Assembly (NCBI GenBank): GCA_021740785.1
Contig: JAIOZI010000004.1
Location: 1-64,000 of the forward strand
DNA: 64,000 nt
Source: Melioribacteraceae bacterium
GTDB taxonomy: Bacteria; Bacteroidota; Ignavibacteria; Ignavibacteriales; Melioribacteraceae
Reading direction: 5' to 3'
Every line of letters begins with the position of its first letter. Within the stretch, counting starts at the first letter, position 1. This document shows, piece by piece, positions 18,189-26,137 of this stretch. The position numbers were made by a program, and so were the translations under genes. Below the pieces are notes generated by a model, which was not told the origin of the DNA, ran no database searches, and was given only the letters and a program-made list of their open reading frames with translations.

Positions 18189-20211
18189 CACTTATTAAAT
18201 TCAATATTTTTGTAAGTCCTTTTTCTTTTTGAATCTCTAAGTGATGCATTTGTTCAAATTCATTTACAGCTTGTTCCAAATCAATTTCCTCTTCCGGTTC
18301 AAAAGTATCAACATAACGAGGGATGTTAAGGTTGAACTCGTTTTCTTCTATTTCTTCAATGTCAGCAATAGAGTAGTAACGTTTACGTTCTTCGGGATCG
18401 GAAAACATATTTATGAGTTCTGTTTTAACTCTCTCAATTTCAACCCGTTCTTTTTCAGAATTTTCTTCTGCTTCTTTTTTTCTATCTGCTTTTTTCTTAA
18501 GAATTTTTTCGAGACGTTCGAGACGCTTGGTTAGCGTATTCATTTCACTTTTTTTAAGATTTTCATTTTTTAATGATTCTATAGTTTCTCTGTATAGAGT
18601 TTCTTCCTCTTCATAATCAAGATCAATTTCACCGAGTGTAAAAAGAAGTTTTTCTTCAATCATTTTATGCAGCCGTTCTTCGTGTCTAGGTATTACTTGT
18701 TTTGCAACTTCAATATCACCCCAAGCTTCGAGCTGGACGAGGATTCGCAGAATATCATGAGGTAAAAGAATACTAAGATTAGATTCTTCTTTATACCATC
18801 CTTCACGAGCGGCGTAAACCATAAGTATCTTATCTTTTTTCTCTTCGGGTTTGTTCATATTAAAAAATAATATTGCCGCAGGTATTGGTGTACCATAGAA
18901 TAAATTTGCCGGAAGAACAATGATAGCTTCTATAATATTTTTATTTTCTATAATGTTATTGTTAAGATCACGTTTGCCTTCAATGAAGCCACGACGTATT
19001 AAATGTTCATCATCAGCTTTTCGATTTTGACCGTCTTCTTCTTCGGTTTTTTCGGGCTGACCACGGAAAAGAACCCCTTGCGGGCAAACAACACCGGCTC
19101 TACCGCTATCTTCCTCTAGAGAAGCGATTATGTGTTGAATGAAAGTAAAATCACCGTTTGAGTAAGGAGGAAGACCATAGTCGAATCTATTAAAAGGATC
19201 AGAAAAATCTTCTTTACTCGGATATTCCATTTGAGGGGAGCCGTCTTTTTTGTAGACGGTTTGCCCTTTTTTGTTCTTTTTAGGTCTACCGTTACCCCAC
19301 CAATTTTCTTGAGAGAAAGGGAAATTGGCAAAGATGTATTTGAATTTTTCTATTTCGTTATTTTCATCGAGAAATTTAGGATTCCGAATTGTATCACCTT
19401 GAGCAATCTTGCCCTCAAAGCCGTGAAGTACCAAGTTTATATTTGCGATAGCCCAAGTATTCCAAACAACTTCTTGACCGAAAATTTGTACCGGGTTTTT
19501 GCTGTTAGCTGTTGGGTCTGTTTCTTTAACAAATTTAGCAGAGTTAATGAGGAAGCCGCCAGAACCGCAGTAAGGATCGTAAACTTTACTTCCTTTTTCG
19601 GGTTTTATATATCGTACAATTATATCAACAACTTCTTGAGGTGTGTAGAACTGTGCAGCTACTTTACCGCCCTTGTTTTCATCTGCAAACTTTTTAATTA
19701 AGTATTCATAAGAGTCACCGAGAACATCAACAGAAACGTTATCGTTATCGAGCTTAACAGCATCCATATAATTTATAAGAGAAATAAGCAGATCAGGGGA
19801 AAGACGTTTACCACCTTTGCCATCGGGAGCGGGAGCATTCCAATTAACCGCGTTTATAATACCTTGCGGAAGAATGTTTGCATTTGCTTCTGCAATTGAT
19901 TGAACAGCATTAGCAAGAATTTCATTTTTCTTTTTTGGTGGAGCATCTTTTACATCTTGCCAAAAGCAGCCCTCAGGAATAATGAAGGTGTGTTTCTTTA
20001 CTTTTATTGTCTTCAGTTGTTTTGCATTCGGTTCACGTCCAAATTCTTCTTTGAAGGCTTTTATTTCATTTTGAGTTTCCCAATGGTAATTATCTGAGAT
20101 ACGTTTGAAGAAAAGTAAGGAAAGAATGTAGGTTTTATAATCTTCGACCTTGCTGTAGAGGATTTCGGCAAGACCCCAAAGGGTGTTACCAAGAGCTTGT
20201 TTAGATAGCAT
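18181..20211 (-). CDS. hsdM: Type I restriction enzyme, M (N6-adenine methylase) subunit
   Basis: A 676-residue HsdM. The N-terminal helical domain is followed by AAQFYTPQEVV, SAM motif I DPYCGSGGF (212-220) and catalytic motif IV as NFPF (296-299), where the general pattern is NPPF. A long acidic C-terminal extension with coiled-coil character (about 520-600) precedes the end. It is the first gene of the restriction operon and overlaps hsdS by eight bases. It forms the methylase with HsdS and the full endonuclease with HsdR. The NFPF variant is real in the DNA and deserves comparison with close relatives. Confidence 0.93.
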   Translation of the reverse strand: MLSKQALGNTLWGLAEILYSKVEDYKTYILSLLFFKRISDNYHWETQNEIKAFKEEFGREPNAKQLKTIKVKKHTFIIPEGCFWQDVKDAPPKKKNEILANAVQSIAEANANILPQGIINAVNWNAPAPDGKGGKRLSPDLLISLINYMDAVKLDNDNVSVDVLGDSYEYLIKKFADENKGGKVAAQFYTPQEVVDIIVRYIKPEKGSKVYDPYCGSGGFLINSAKFVKETDPTANSKNPVQIFGQEVVWNTWAIANINLVLHGFEGKIAQGDTIRNPKFLDENNEIEKFKYIFANFPFSQENWWGNGRPKKNKKGQTVYKKDGSPQMEYPSKEDFSDPFNRFDYGLPPYSNGDFTFIQHIIASLEEDSGRAGVVCPQGVLFRGQPEKTEEEDGQNRKADDEHLIRRGFIEGKRDLNNNIIENKNIIEAIIVLPANLFYGTPIPAAILFFNMNKPEEKKDKILMVYAAREGWYKEESNLSILLPHDILRILVQLEAWGDIEVAKQVIPRHEERLHKMIEEKLLFTLGEIDLDYEEEETLYRETIESLKNENLKKSEMNTLTKRLERLEKILKKKADRKKEAEENSEKERVEIERVKTELINMFSDPEERKRYYSIADIEEIEENEFNLNIPRYVDTFEPEEEIDLEQAVNEFEQMHHLEIQKEKGLTKILNLISDE

Positions 20212-20450
20212 AATTACAATAATGTTTAATTAAATGAGTATTTACAAAATACGAAAATTACATTGAATAATGAAAAAAAGGCAAGAAATAAAGCAGCACT
20301 AACCCCAAAAGCTGTCTTATTACCATAACTCGACCATCGGCGGAGGTTGTCTTTGAAATGCAGGGGCTCGGGTGTAAGAGAATTTTTGGAGTTTTTGATT
20401 TTGAGGGCATAAAAAATCTTACAGCTAAACAAGATTAGAGTGTGATAAAA

Positions 20451-21548
20451 TCATCCGAACAAATCGATTTTCACTTTAAGATCGTTAAACTTAGAGTGAT
20501 GTAATTTCTTATCATGCTGTAATCTACCGACAATAATACCAGGATGTGTTTTGAACTTTTTCGAGTATTTAAGAATCGCTTCTTTATTAACAGTGCGGTT
20601 TGAAATGAGTTCTTTATAATCCTCGTCATTAATTAACAAATGACGAGCAAACTTATCTGCTTCATTTTCTTTTTTATTATCGGGTTTTATTCCTTCGACC
20701 TCTTCAAGAAAAATATCTTTTTTGCCGTGAAGAATTATATGACCCGCTTCATGGAAGAAAGTAAACCAAAAATGATCGTTTGTTTTGTATCTGCCGGAAA
20801 GTTGAATTAAGGGAACAGACATATCAAAGATCCAACGAGCAGCGCCGCTTATAGCAGCCTTTGGGATATTCGGGGTATAAACGAGGGCAACCCCGGCGGA
20901 AGCACAAACGGTTTGTAATTTCTGCTTAAAATCCGTTGGATGTTTATACGAGATTTTTCTTGTTTCGGAAAGAGCTTGTTTGAATTTGTTTTTATCGAAT
21001 TCGTTTAGCTCAATTTTTTTAGCGTCAATCTCTCCTTTTCTTAACCATGCGGATATTGCTTCCGGTTCGTTAACACTTGCAAGCGACATTCTAAAAGCGA
21101 CCGATTCTTTATCTTTGATATAGATTTTATCCCACTGTTCCGGTGACGCAATACCGAAGAATCTTAGAAGCGCTTTTATTGTTTCGAGTGGAGTTAATAC
21201 ATTGGGCAGCCAGTTTAATTTTTTCATTTTTGAAACCGGGAAACGTGCAACCCACGCTCTGCATTTTTCGAGATATTGATCGAACTGGATTTCCGTAAGT
21301 TCACGGCGATATCTTTTTTCACGTTCAAGCCAAAAATCTGCGGGAATATCAAGTACTCTTTCCAGCGCGATAGCGGTTTCATAAGTTATCGGTTCTTTAC
21401 CTTTAATCATTTGATTGACATTTTTTATATTTTTGCCGAGACGTTCAGCAAGTTCATATTGATTCATTCCTACCACATCAATCGTTTCTTGAATTGTATC
21501 CCCGGGGGGAGACAGTAGATTTTCTTTTATTTTGTAATCACCGGACAT
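20451..21548 (-). CDS. XRE HTH / ImmA-IrrE metallopeptidase antitoxin
   Basis: A 365-residue fusion. An N-terminal XRE helix-turn-helix (about 16-70, MNQYELAERLGKNIKNVNQMIKG) is joined to an ImmA/IrrE zinc peptidase domain with HEAGH (266-270) and NEADKFARHLLI (E296 region). HigA-like antitoxins with this fusion pair with RelE/ParE-type toxins, and the toxin gene lies nine bases upstream. Start supported by GAGG before the ATG. The protein should bind the operon promoter and neutralise the toxin. Whether the peptidase part is active in antitoxin turnover is inference. Confidence 0.88.
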   Translation of the reverse strand: MSGDYKIKENLLSPPGDTIQETIDVVGMNQYELAERLGKNIKNVNQMIKGKEPITYETAIALERVLDIPADFWLEREKRYRRELTEIQFDQYLEKCRAWVARFPVSKMKKLNWLPNVLTPLETIKALLRFFGIASPEQWDKIYIKDKESVAFRMSLASVNEPEAISAWLRKGEIDAKKIELNEFDKNKFKQALSETRKISYKHPTDFKQKLQTVCASAGVALVYTPNIPKAAISGAARWIFDMSVPLIQLSGRYKTNDHFWFTFFHEAGHIILHGKKDIFLEEVEGIKPDNKKENEADKFARHLLINDEDYKELISNRTVNKEAILKYSKKFKTHPGIIVGRLQHDKKLHHSKFNDLKVKIDLFG

Positions 21549-21557
21549 ATTGTAACC

Positions 21558-21896
21558 TCATTTCTTATGGTAATCAATTACCTCAAGAATTTTTATATTA
21601 CTAACTAGTTCCCAATCAACTCCACCATCCTCTTTAACGGGAACAGGAATGTGATTGGGTACAAATATTATTCGCCAATTCCCGGAAATCGAAACTGAAA
21701 ATTGTTCTTTTCGGTTTCCTTCAAGTTGATGACAATCCGGACCGGGTAATTTACCCAACACAGCCAGATTTTTTGACGCTGTGAATTCATCCATTCTTTG
21801 TTTAATCTTTTTTGCAAGCTGCCCGTAAGTTTTTTGGATATCTTTTGGAATAGTTAGTGATTTTTCAAGTTTTTTGCTTTTGTAATTTATACGCAT
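21558..21896 (-). CDS. RelE/ParE (HigB-like) toxin
   Basis: A 112-residue toxin of the RelE/ParE superfamily, an expected ribosome-dependent mRNA interferase. Diagnostic features are LEKSLTIPKDIQKTYG, the central LPGPDCHQLEGNRKEQFSVSISGNWRI split over residues about 50-76 and a C-terminal VIDYHKK. It precedes its antitoxin, the HigBA order, with a nine-base gap. Probably bicistronic from a promoter in 21897-21965. It belongs to the defence/addiction set of the island. Confidence 0.87.
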   Translation of the reverse strand: MRINYKSKKLEKSLTIPKDIQKTYGQLAKKIKQRMDEFTASKNLAVLGKLPGPDCHQLEGNRKEQFSVSISGNWRIIFVPNHIPVPVKEDGGVDWELVSNIKILEVIDYHKK

Positions 21897-21965
21897 TGGT
21901 AATATATAAAATTATTTACAATTTTGGTAAATAAAAAAATAACAGCACTATGCTGAGATTATTTT

Positions 21966-23708
21966 CTAAAAATCCTTTCCCAATAATTTATTATTCTGCG
22001 ATAATTTTAGTTTCGCCATATCAGATACTTTTTTATGGTTAAGTATATCATCTTTATTACCATCTCCAATTTGGTTAAGTGTCACGATGTACTGAAAATC
22101 GTAACCTTCTTTTAGTTTTTTACTACAGTAAGAATATAACGCTGCTAAATGTGTGTTGTCTAAAGAATCAAAAATACCATCATGAATAATGAAGCGCGGT
22201 GAATTTAAGTTTTGTTGGATGGCATTAAATAATAGGGCTAAATCATAAACAAGTGTACGCCCTTGATTGCGACCATGTGAGTAGATATCATCAGGTAAAA
22301 TTCTAAGTTCAACATAATCTTTATCATTTTTATTTATTGAGAATACGGGGCTTTCACCAAGGGTATCAAAAATTGAATCGTAAATGTCAGACATAATGGA
22401 GCCAAATTCAGTGAACAATTCTCCATTATCACTAATAAACGTATCGATTGCATTTCGATGGATACCGATTTCATTTACCAGAGTATTCTTTTTCTTAACT
22501 AAATCTTCGTAGAGAGCAAGCTGAGATTCCAAATCCGACTTTTCGGAATTAAGTTGTGAGATGGTTGCATAAGTCCCTTTAATATCGTTTAATGTATTAT
22601 TGGATGATAGAGAACGAATAATATTTGACTGTTCTTCTTCGAGTTTTTTTATTTGTTCAATTCGATTACTAACCCGGAGTTGCAATTTTTCTTTAAGGTT
22701 TTTTAAGAACTCTACTCTGGATTGAGAAATAGAATTGCGGAAATGAATTGCATCGTCAAGCGTGTTTTTAATAAAACTTCCTAGTACGGGATTAATTTCA
22801 TCATAAATATTTTTCACTCTCTCCGTAGAAAATCTTGGACTGCCTTTAATAAATTGATCGTACTCAAGTATTTTTTTATTATCTATAGAGTTTTTTAGAA
22901 TGAGATTTTTAATTTGTGAAGTCAGTTCATCAGCCTTAGCAGAAAGCGTATCATATTGCTCACCGAGATGATAATTATCAATAGCCTTCTGTTTTCTACG
23001 AATTTTATATTTTAGTTTATCTATGGTGTTATGTGCTGCGCTTATGTTTTCTAATTTATGATTTTCTAACAGAAACTCTTTCGTTTTGTCCTTTGATTTA
23101 TCATAGGCGCTTATTTCTGAAGCTAGATTATTGAGTTTGTAAAACAGAGTATTATCAAAATTCAGCAGGAAAAAATGATAAAGGATTATTTCAGCATTGC
23201 TGCCTTTAGTGAATTTTACCGGGTTAATAAATTTTTCTTCAGAAACCTTCTGAATTTTGAGATAGAAAGAAATTAGTTTTGTGAACCAATTGTCTTCATA
23301 GTGCCCCTTATAACTCTTTCTTATAAAAATGATATCAAACAAATTTTTAGTTAAATGACCAACATATTTGTCTTTGATTTTTATCTTTTCAGAAAAAAGC
23401 GAAGCTTTAGTATGGTTTTCGAAAGAGCGAACAATGGTATAGATAATGTCATCAACCTCAAATTTCAGATTTACGCTGCAATTTTTTAATAACTTTTTAT
23501 TATAAGCACGTGATAAACGAGAATTGTGTTGAGGACTGAAATAACCAAGCAAACCGAAATCAATAAAATCCAGGAATAATGATTTACCGATACAATTTAG
23601 AGAGTCTCCCGGCAAATCCCTAATGCCATAGATAAAGTTTAAACCAGAATCAAACTCCACAGCGGGGAACAGCTCGTTAGGTTGAGTTGAGATACTAACT
23701 AATTTCAT
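21966..23708 (-). CDS. DUF2326 SMC-like ATPase of an ABC-three-component system
   Basis: A 580-residue RecN/SMC-like ATPase. The N-terminal half carries LNFIYGIRD and a Walker A-like CIGKSLF (about 39-45). The middle (about 205-430) is a long coiled coil with a hinge-like break. The C-terminus has the signature-like GRNQGRTLVYDLALLFNA and Walker B FIIHDGIFDSLD, the DUF2326 pattern. It is the last of three overlapping genes and overlaps the 75-residue gene by 14 bases. ABC-3C systems have been proposed as conflict systems in which the ATPase senses foreign DNA. Confidence 0.82.
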   Translation of the reverse strand: MKLVSISTQPNELFPAVEFDSGLNFIYGIRDLPGDSLNCIGKSLFLDFIDFGLLGYFSPQHNSRLSRAYNKKLLKNCSVNLKFEVDDIIYTIVRSFENHTKASLFSEKIKIKDKYVGHLTKNLFDIIFIRKSYKGHYEDNWFTKLISFYLKIQKVSEEKFINPVKFTKGSNAEIILYHFFLLNFDNTLFYKLNNLASEISAYDKSKDKTKEFLLENHKLENISAAHNTIDKLKYKIRRKQKAIDNYHLGEQYDTLSAKADELTSQIKNLILKNSIDNKKILEYDQFIKGSPRFSTERVKNIYDEINPVLGSFIKNTLDDAIHFRNSISQSRVEFLKNLKEKLQLRVSNRIEQIKKLEEEQSNIIRSLSSNNTLNDIKGTYATISQLNSEKSDLESQLALYEDLVKKKNTLVNEIGIHRNAIDTFISDNGELFTEFGSIMSDIYDSIFDTLGESPVFSINKNDKDYVELRILPDDIYSHGRNQGRTLVYDLALLFNAIQQNLNSPRFIIHDGIFDSLDNTHLAALYSYCSKKLKEGYDFQYIVTLNQIGDGNKDDILNHKKVSDMAKLKLSQNNKLLGKDF

Positions 23709-23922
23709 TGATTAACACCAATTTGTTATTAAGAAAGTCTACTTCACCAAGCAGATAAAGAAATACGAGAATATCAAAGAATTTATCAGGGCTGATGATT
23801 TCTTCGAAGAAACCATAGAGAGTATTTATATCATCATTCCCTTGATTAAGATAGTTAATAATCTCAGCACCTATTTTGAGTGAATTATACTTTGGATTTT
23901 CAAATTTATTCGGCAAGATCAT
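23695..23922 (-). CDS. ABC-three-component middle component (MC6-like)
   Basis: A 75-residue protein starting MILPNKFENPKYNSLKIGAE and ending with a helical block FFDILVFLYLLGEVDF. This size, order and N-terminal MILPNK pattern match middle-component proteins of ABC-3C systems, best MC6 from memory. It overlaps both neighbours (ATGA with the upstream gene, 14 bases with the ATPase), so the three are translated as a unit. It is thought to link the ATPase to the effector-like component. Confidence 0.78.
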   Translation of the reverse strand: MILPNKFENPKYNSLKIGAEIINYLNQGNDDINTLYGFFEEIISPDKFFDILVFLYLLGEVDFLNNKLVLINEIS

Positions 23923-24875
23923 TTTCGTTCGACGCGTTTGTGAAAAAGTGATAATTGTTCGCCTTCTTGTTTACAACCAAACTCACATAATTCAAAGAAG
24001 TATAATACGAGAGCTTTGGCACAGGCTAATGATTCCGCATAATCAGTTATGTCTCGCGGGATAATATTAGATGCTAACATATCTATATGGCGAACATAAT
24101 TAACCGGAGAATTTATTTCATGAAAATGGTTGAGTTCTTTATACTGGTCCAAGACTTGATTTAGAAGCGAATTTATTTTTGCAAAATCTGAAGCGTAATA
24201 GATTTCGATATAGTAATCGACCAACATTATTTGAGGCCATAACTTCTCGTACATATCTAAAACAGTCTGCGCGCCCTCATGTACGGAAAAATTAGCACCG
24301 ATTTTATTTTTTAGAGGTAAAGAGGAAAAATCCCTTTTCCAGGTGAAACTAATTTGCGCGGAATTTTCATTAATGTAATCAAGTATGCGTTGAAAAATTT
24401 TTATGTTATGAGATTGATTATCAATAACCATCTCCCAAAGAGTATGGGGATCGATAGACTTATGAATTTCATCATACTTTGCCTGAGAACCCTCAGATAA
24501 TTTCTCCAACAGGTATTTACTTGGAATGATTGAGACGCTTTTATTTTGGGATTTTATTTTGGAAAGGATAAAGCGCTCAACAAATTTATTGTTAAATAAA
24601 TTGGAGGTAGTAAAATATATGTAGTTCTCAAACTTTTTGTTTTTGATAGCGGTGATGTTTTTTAAGATATAATCTTCAGTTTGTTTCAACTGGAGCTTGG
24701 GCAGAATAAAAAAGATTGACCGGTTATCAACACCAATTGTATTTGAGGGTAGATTAGAAGACTTTGTCATTTCTGAGTAATTAGGATGGTACACTTCTAA
24801 ATACTTATTACACAACATTTGAAATGTATCTTTAGGGATAATCTCAGCGCTATGTTTTATATGAGATGAGTTCAA
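23919..24875 (-). CDS. ABC-three-component system large/effector component
   Basis: A 318-residue protein, first gene of the ABC-3C operon. Residues about 45-130 (IGVDNRSIFFILPKLQLKQTE onward) form an alternating strand-helix region that may be a nuclease-like or NTPase-like fold. The C-terminal half (about 170-300) is helical and is the likely ABC-3C C-terminal domain that contacts the middle component. The start is uncertain: the frame opens with TTG at 24875 and the first internal ATG is at residue 20, with no strong ribosome binding site for either. The effector type is not identified. Confidence 0.65.
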   Translation of the reverse strand: MNSSHIKHSAEIIPKDTFQMLCNKYLEVYHPNYSEMTKSSNLPSNTIGVDNRSIFFILPKLQLKQTEDYILKNITAIKNKKFENYIYFTTSNLFNNKFVERFILSKIKSQNKSVSIIPSKYLLEKLSEGSQAKYDEIHKSIDPHTLWEMVIDNQSHNIKIFQRILDYINENSAQISFTWKRDFSSLPLKNKIGANFSVHEGAQTVLDMYEKLWPQIMLVDYYIEIYYASDFAKINSLLNQVLDQYKELNHFHEINSPVNYVRHIDMLASNIIPRDITDYAESLACAKALVLYFFELCEFGCKQEGEQLSLFHKRVERK

Positions 24876-25001
24876 TCTATAATTAAAGCCGCTCGTTAAA
24901 AAAAACCACCAAATTGTAAAAAAGTCGGAAAAAGTAATCTGTCTTTTATTAATTTAAGGAAATTCAAAATATAAAAGCAAGAACAAATTGAAGGAGCAGT
25001 T

Positions 25002-25565
25002 ATGGAAGAATATGATATGAAAGGATTTGTTTATGAAGATGTAATAAAACAATGTAATGCATATGGAAGTGTCAATGATCAAATTCGATATTTGAAAGCA
25101 ATATATCATAAATGGATGAATAACAGACCGAAGCATGATCCAAATGGAGATATGACACCTAATTTTCAAGAAAGGATAAGTAATGAAATTAAGTTTAGAG
25201 AAGAAATTATAAAAGAAGATGACAAAAATATTATTAGTAGTGACATCGTAAAGATAGTTGGGAAAACCGGCTTAATAGATATTTCAAGAATATTTATTGC
25301 AATGGAGAAAAGCGGGATAATAAGCAGCAAAACAGAGGCTTCTCAAATTGCACGGATATTTTTTTCTGAGCCAATTGATAAAGAGAAATTAGCACGAAAA
25401 TTTATCTCTAATCGGAATGATCAAGATAAAAATCAACGCAATTCCAATAGCAATGAATTAGCAGAATTTATAAAAATACTTATAGAAAATAATTTTAATA
25501 AGAAGGAAAAAGTGCTCAGCGATTTAGAGACACACATCAATAAACTCCAAAAAAATCTTATATAA
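25002..25565 (+). CDS. Hypothetical protein at the start of the mobile-element core
   Basis: A 187-residue soluble protein with GGAG at proper spacing before the ATG. The first 75 residues (YGSVNDQIRYLKAIYHKWMNN ... FREEIIKE) and a helical segment near 80-130 look folded. The tail (135-187) is Lys/Asn-rich and probably a coiled coil. It is the first plus-strand gene after the minus-strand island, transcribed divergently from the ABC-3C operon across about 126 bases. No family is recognised. It may be a regulator for the excisionase and integrase that follow. Confidence 0.65.
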   Translation: MEEYDMKGFVYEDVIKQCNAYGSVNDQIRYLKAIYHKWMNNRPKHDPNGDMTPNFQERISNEIKFREEIIKEDDKNIISSDIVKIVGKTGLIDISRIFIAMEKSGIISSKTEASQIARIFFSEPIDKEKLARKFISNRNDQDKNQRNSNSNELAEFIKILIENNFNKKEKVLSDLETHINKLQKNLI

Positions 25566-25648
25566 GAGATATAAGAACTTTCATAAGGTTTTCTACATAG
25601 CTTAACGTTAGAGATTTTGGAAACACAATAAATAAAGGAACGTAAGCT

Positions 25649-25999
25649 ATGACACAATCAGATGAAGTATTAAAGAAGTTACACAAAATTGAACATCTTC
25701 TCGAAGAGAGAAAGAACATACCCCTCAACCTAGTTCAAGCTGCCGAGTACTTGAGCATTTCACAATCACATCTTTACAGATTAACAAGCAAAAGGAAGAT
25801 ACCTTGTCACAAACCCAACGGGAAGTACTTGTACTTTTTTAAGGATGAGTTGGATGAGTGGATTGTTAACAATAATCGGATAAATAGCCCTCACCCCGAT
25901 ACTATTTCCACGCAAAAAAATGCAGAGCAGGCTACGAGCGAGGGGAATGCTTCGACTCCGCTCAGCACGGAGGATGAGGAAGATGAGGAGCCGCCGTAA
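25649..25999 (+). CDS. Excisionase-like HTH protein (MerR/HTH_17)
   Basis: A 116-residue DNA-binding protein. Residues about 25-75 (LVQAAEYLSISQSHLYRLTSKRKIP, KYLYFFKDELDEWI) are a typical HTH_17 excisionase domain. AAAGGA precedes the ATG. It lies 139 bases upstream of the tyrosine recombinase, the usual Xis-Int arrangement, so it probably directs excision. The C-terminal 30 residues are low complexity (ends EDEEDEEPP) and are partly encoded by a copy of the dispersed CTTCGACTCCGCTCAG repeat, so the tail appears to be recent repeat-derived sequence. Confidence 0.85.
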   Translation: MTQSDEVLKKLHKIEHLLEERKNIPLNLVQAAEYLSISQSHLYRLTSKRKIPCHKPNGKYLYFFKDELDEWIVNNNRINSPHPDTISTQKNAEQATSEGNASTPLSTEDEEDEEPP

Positions 26000-26054
26000 G
26001 TGTGCTTCGATACAATCACAAAAAACGTGATTTACTCAGCAACCGGAAATACGT

Positions 26055-26086
26055 GGATTGGTTGATTGAGTGATTGGATGATTGGC
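26055..26086. repeat. 8-bp tandem repeat (GATTGGNT)
   Basis: Four consecutive 8-base units: GATTGGTT, GATTGAGT, GATTGGAT, GATTGGCA. They lie between the excisionase-like gene and the integrase, in the probable promoter or attachment region. Confidence 0.75.
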
Positions 26087-26137
26087 ACAAAATTATAGCT
26101 AATAGTTAATCTTTGGAAGGATTAAAGTAAGACTGCA

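Noticed and set aside
20226-20432. A 68-codon minus-strand frame between hsdM and the XRE-ImmA gene
   Set aside because: Low-complexity Phe/Leu/Val composition, no ribosome binding site, and no conserved-looking segment. The spacer appears non-coding.
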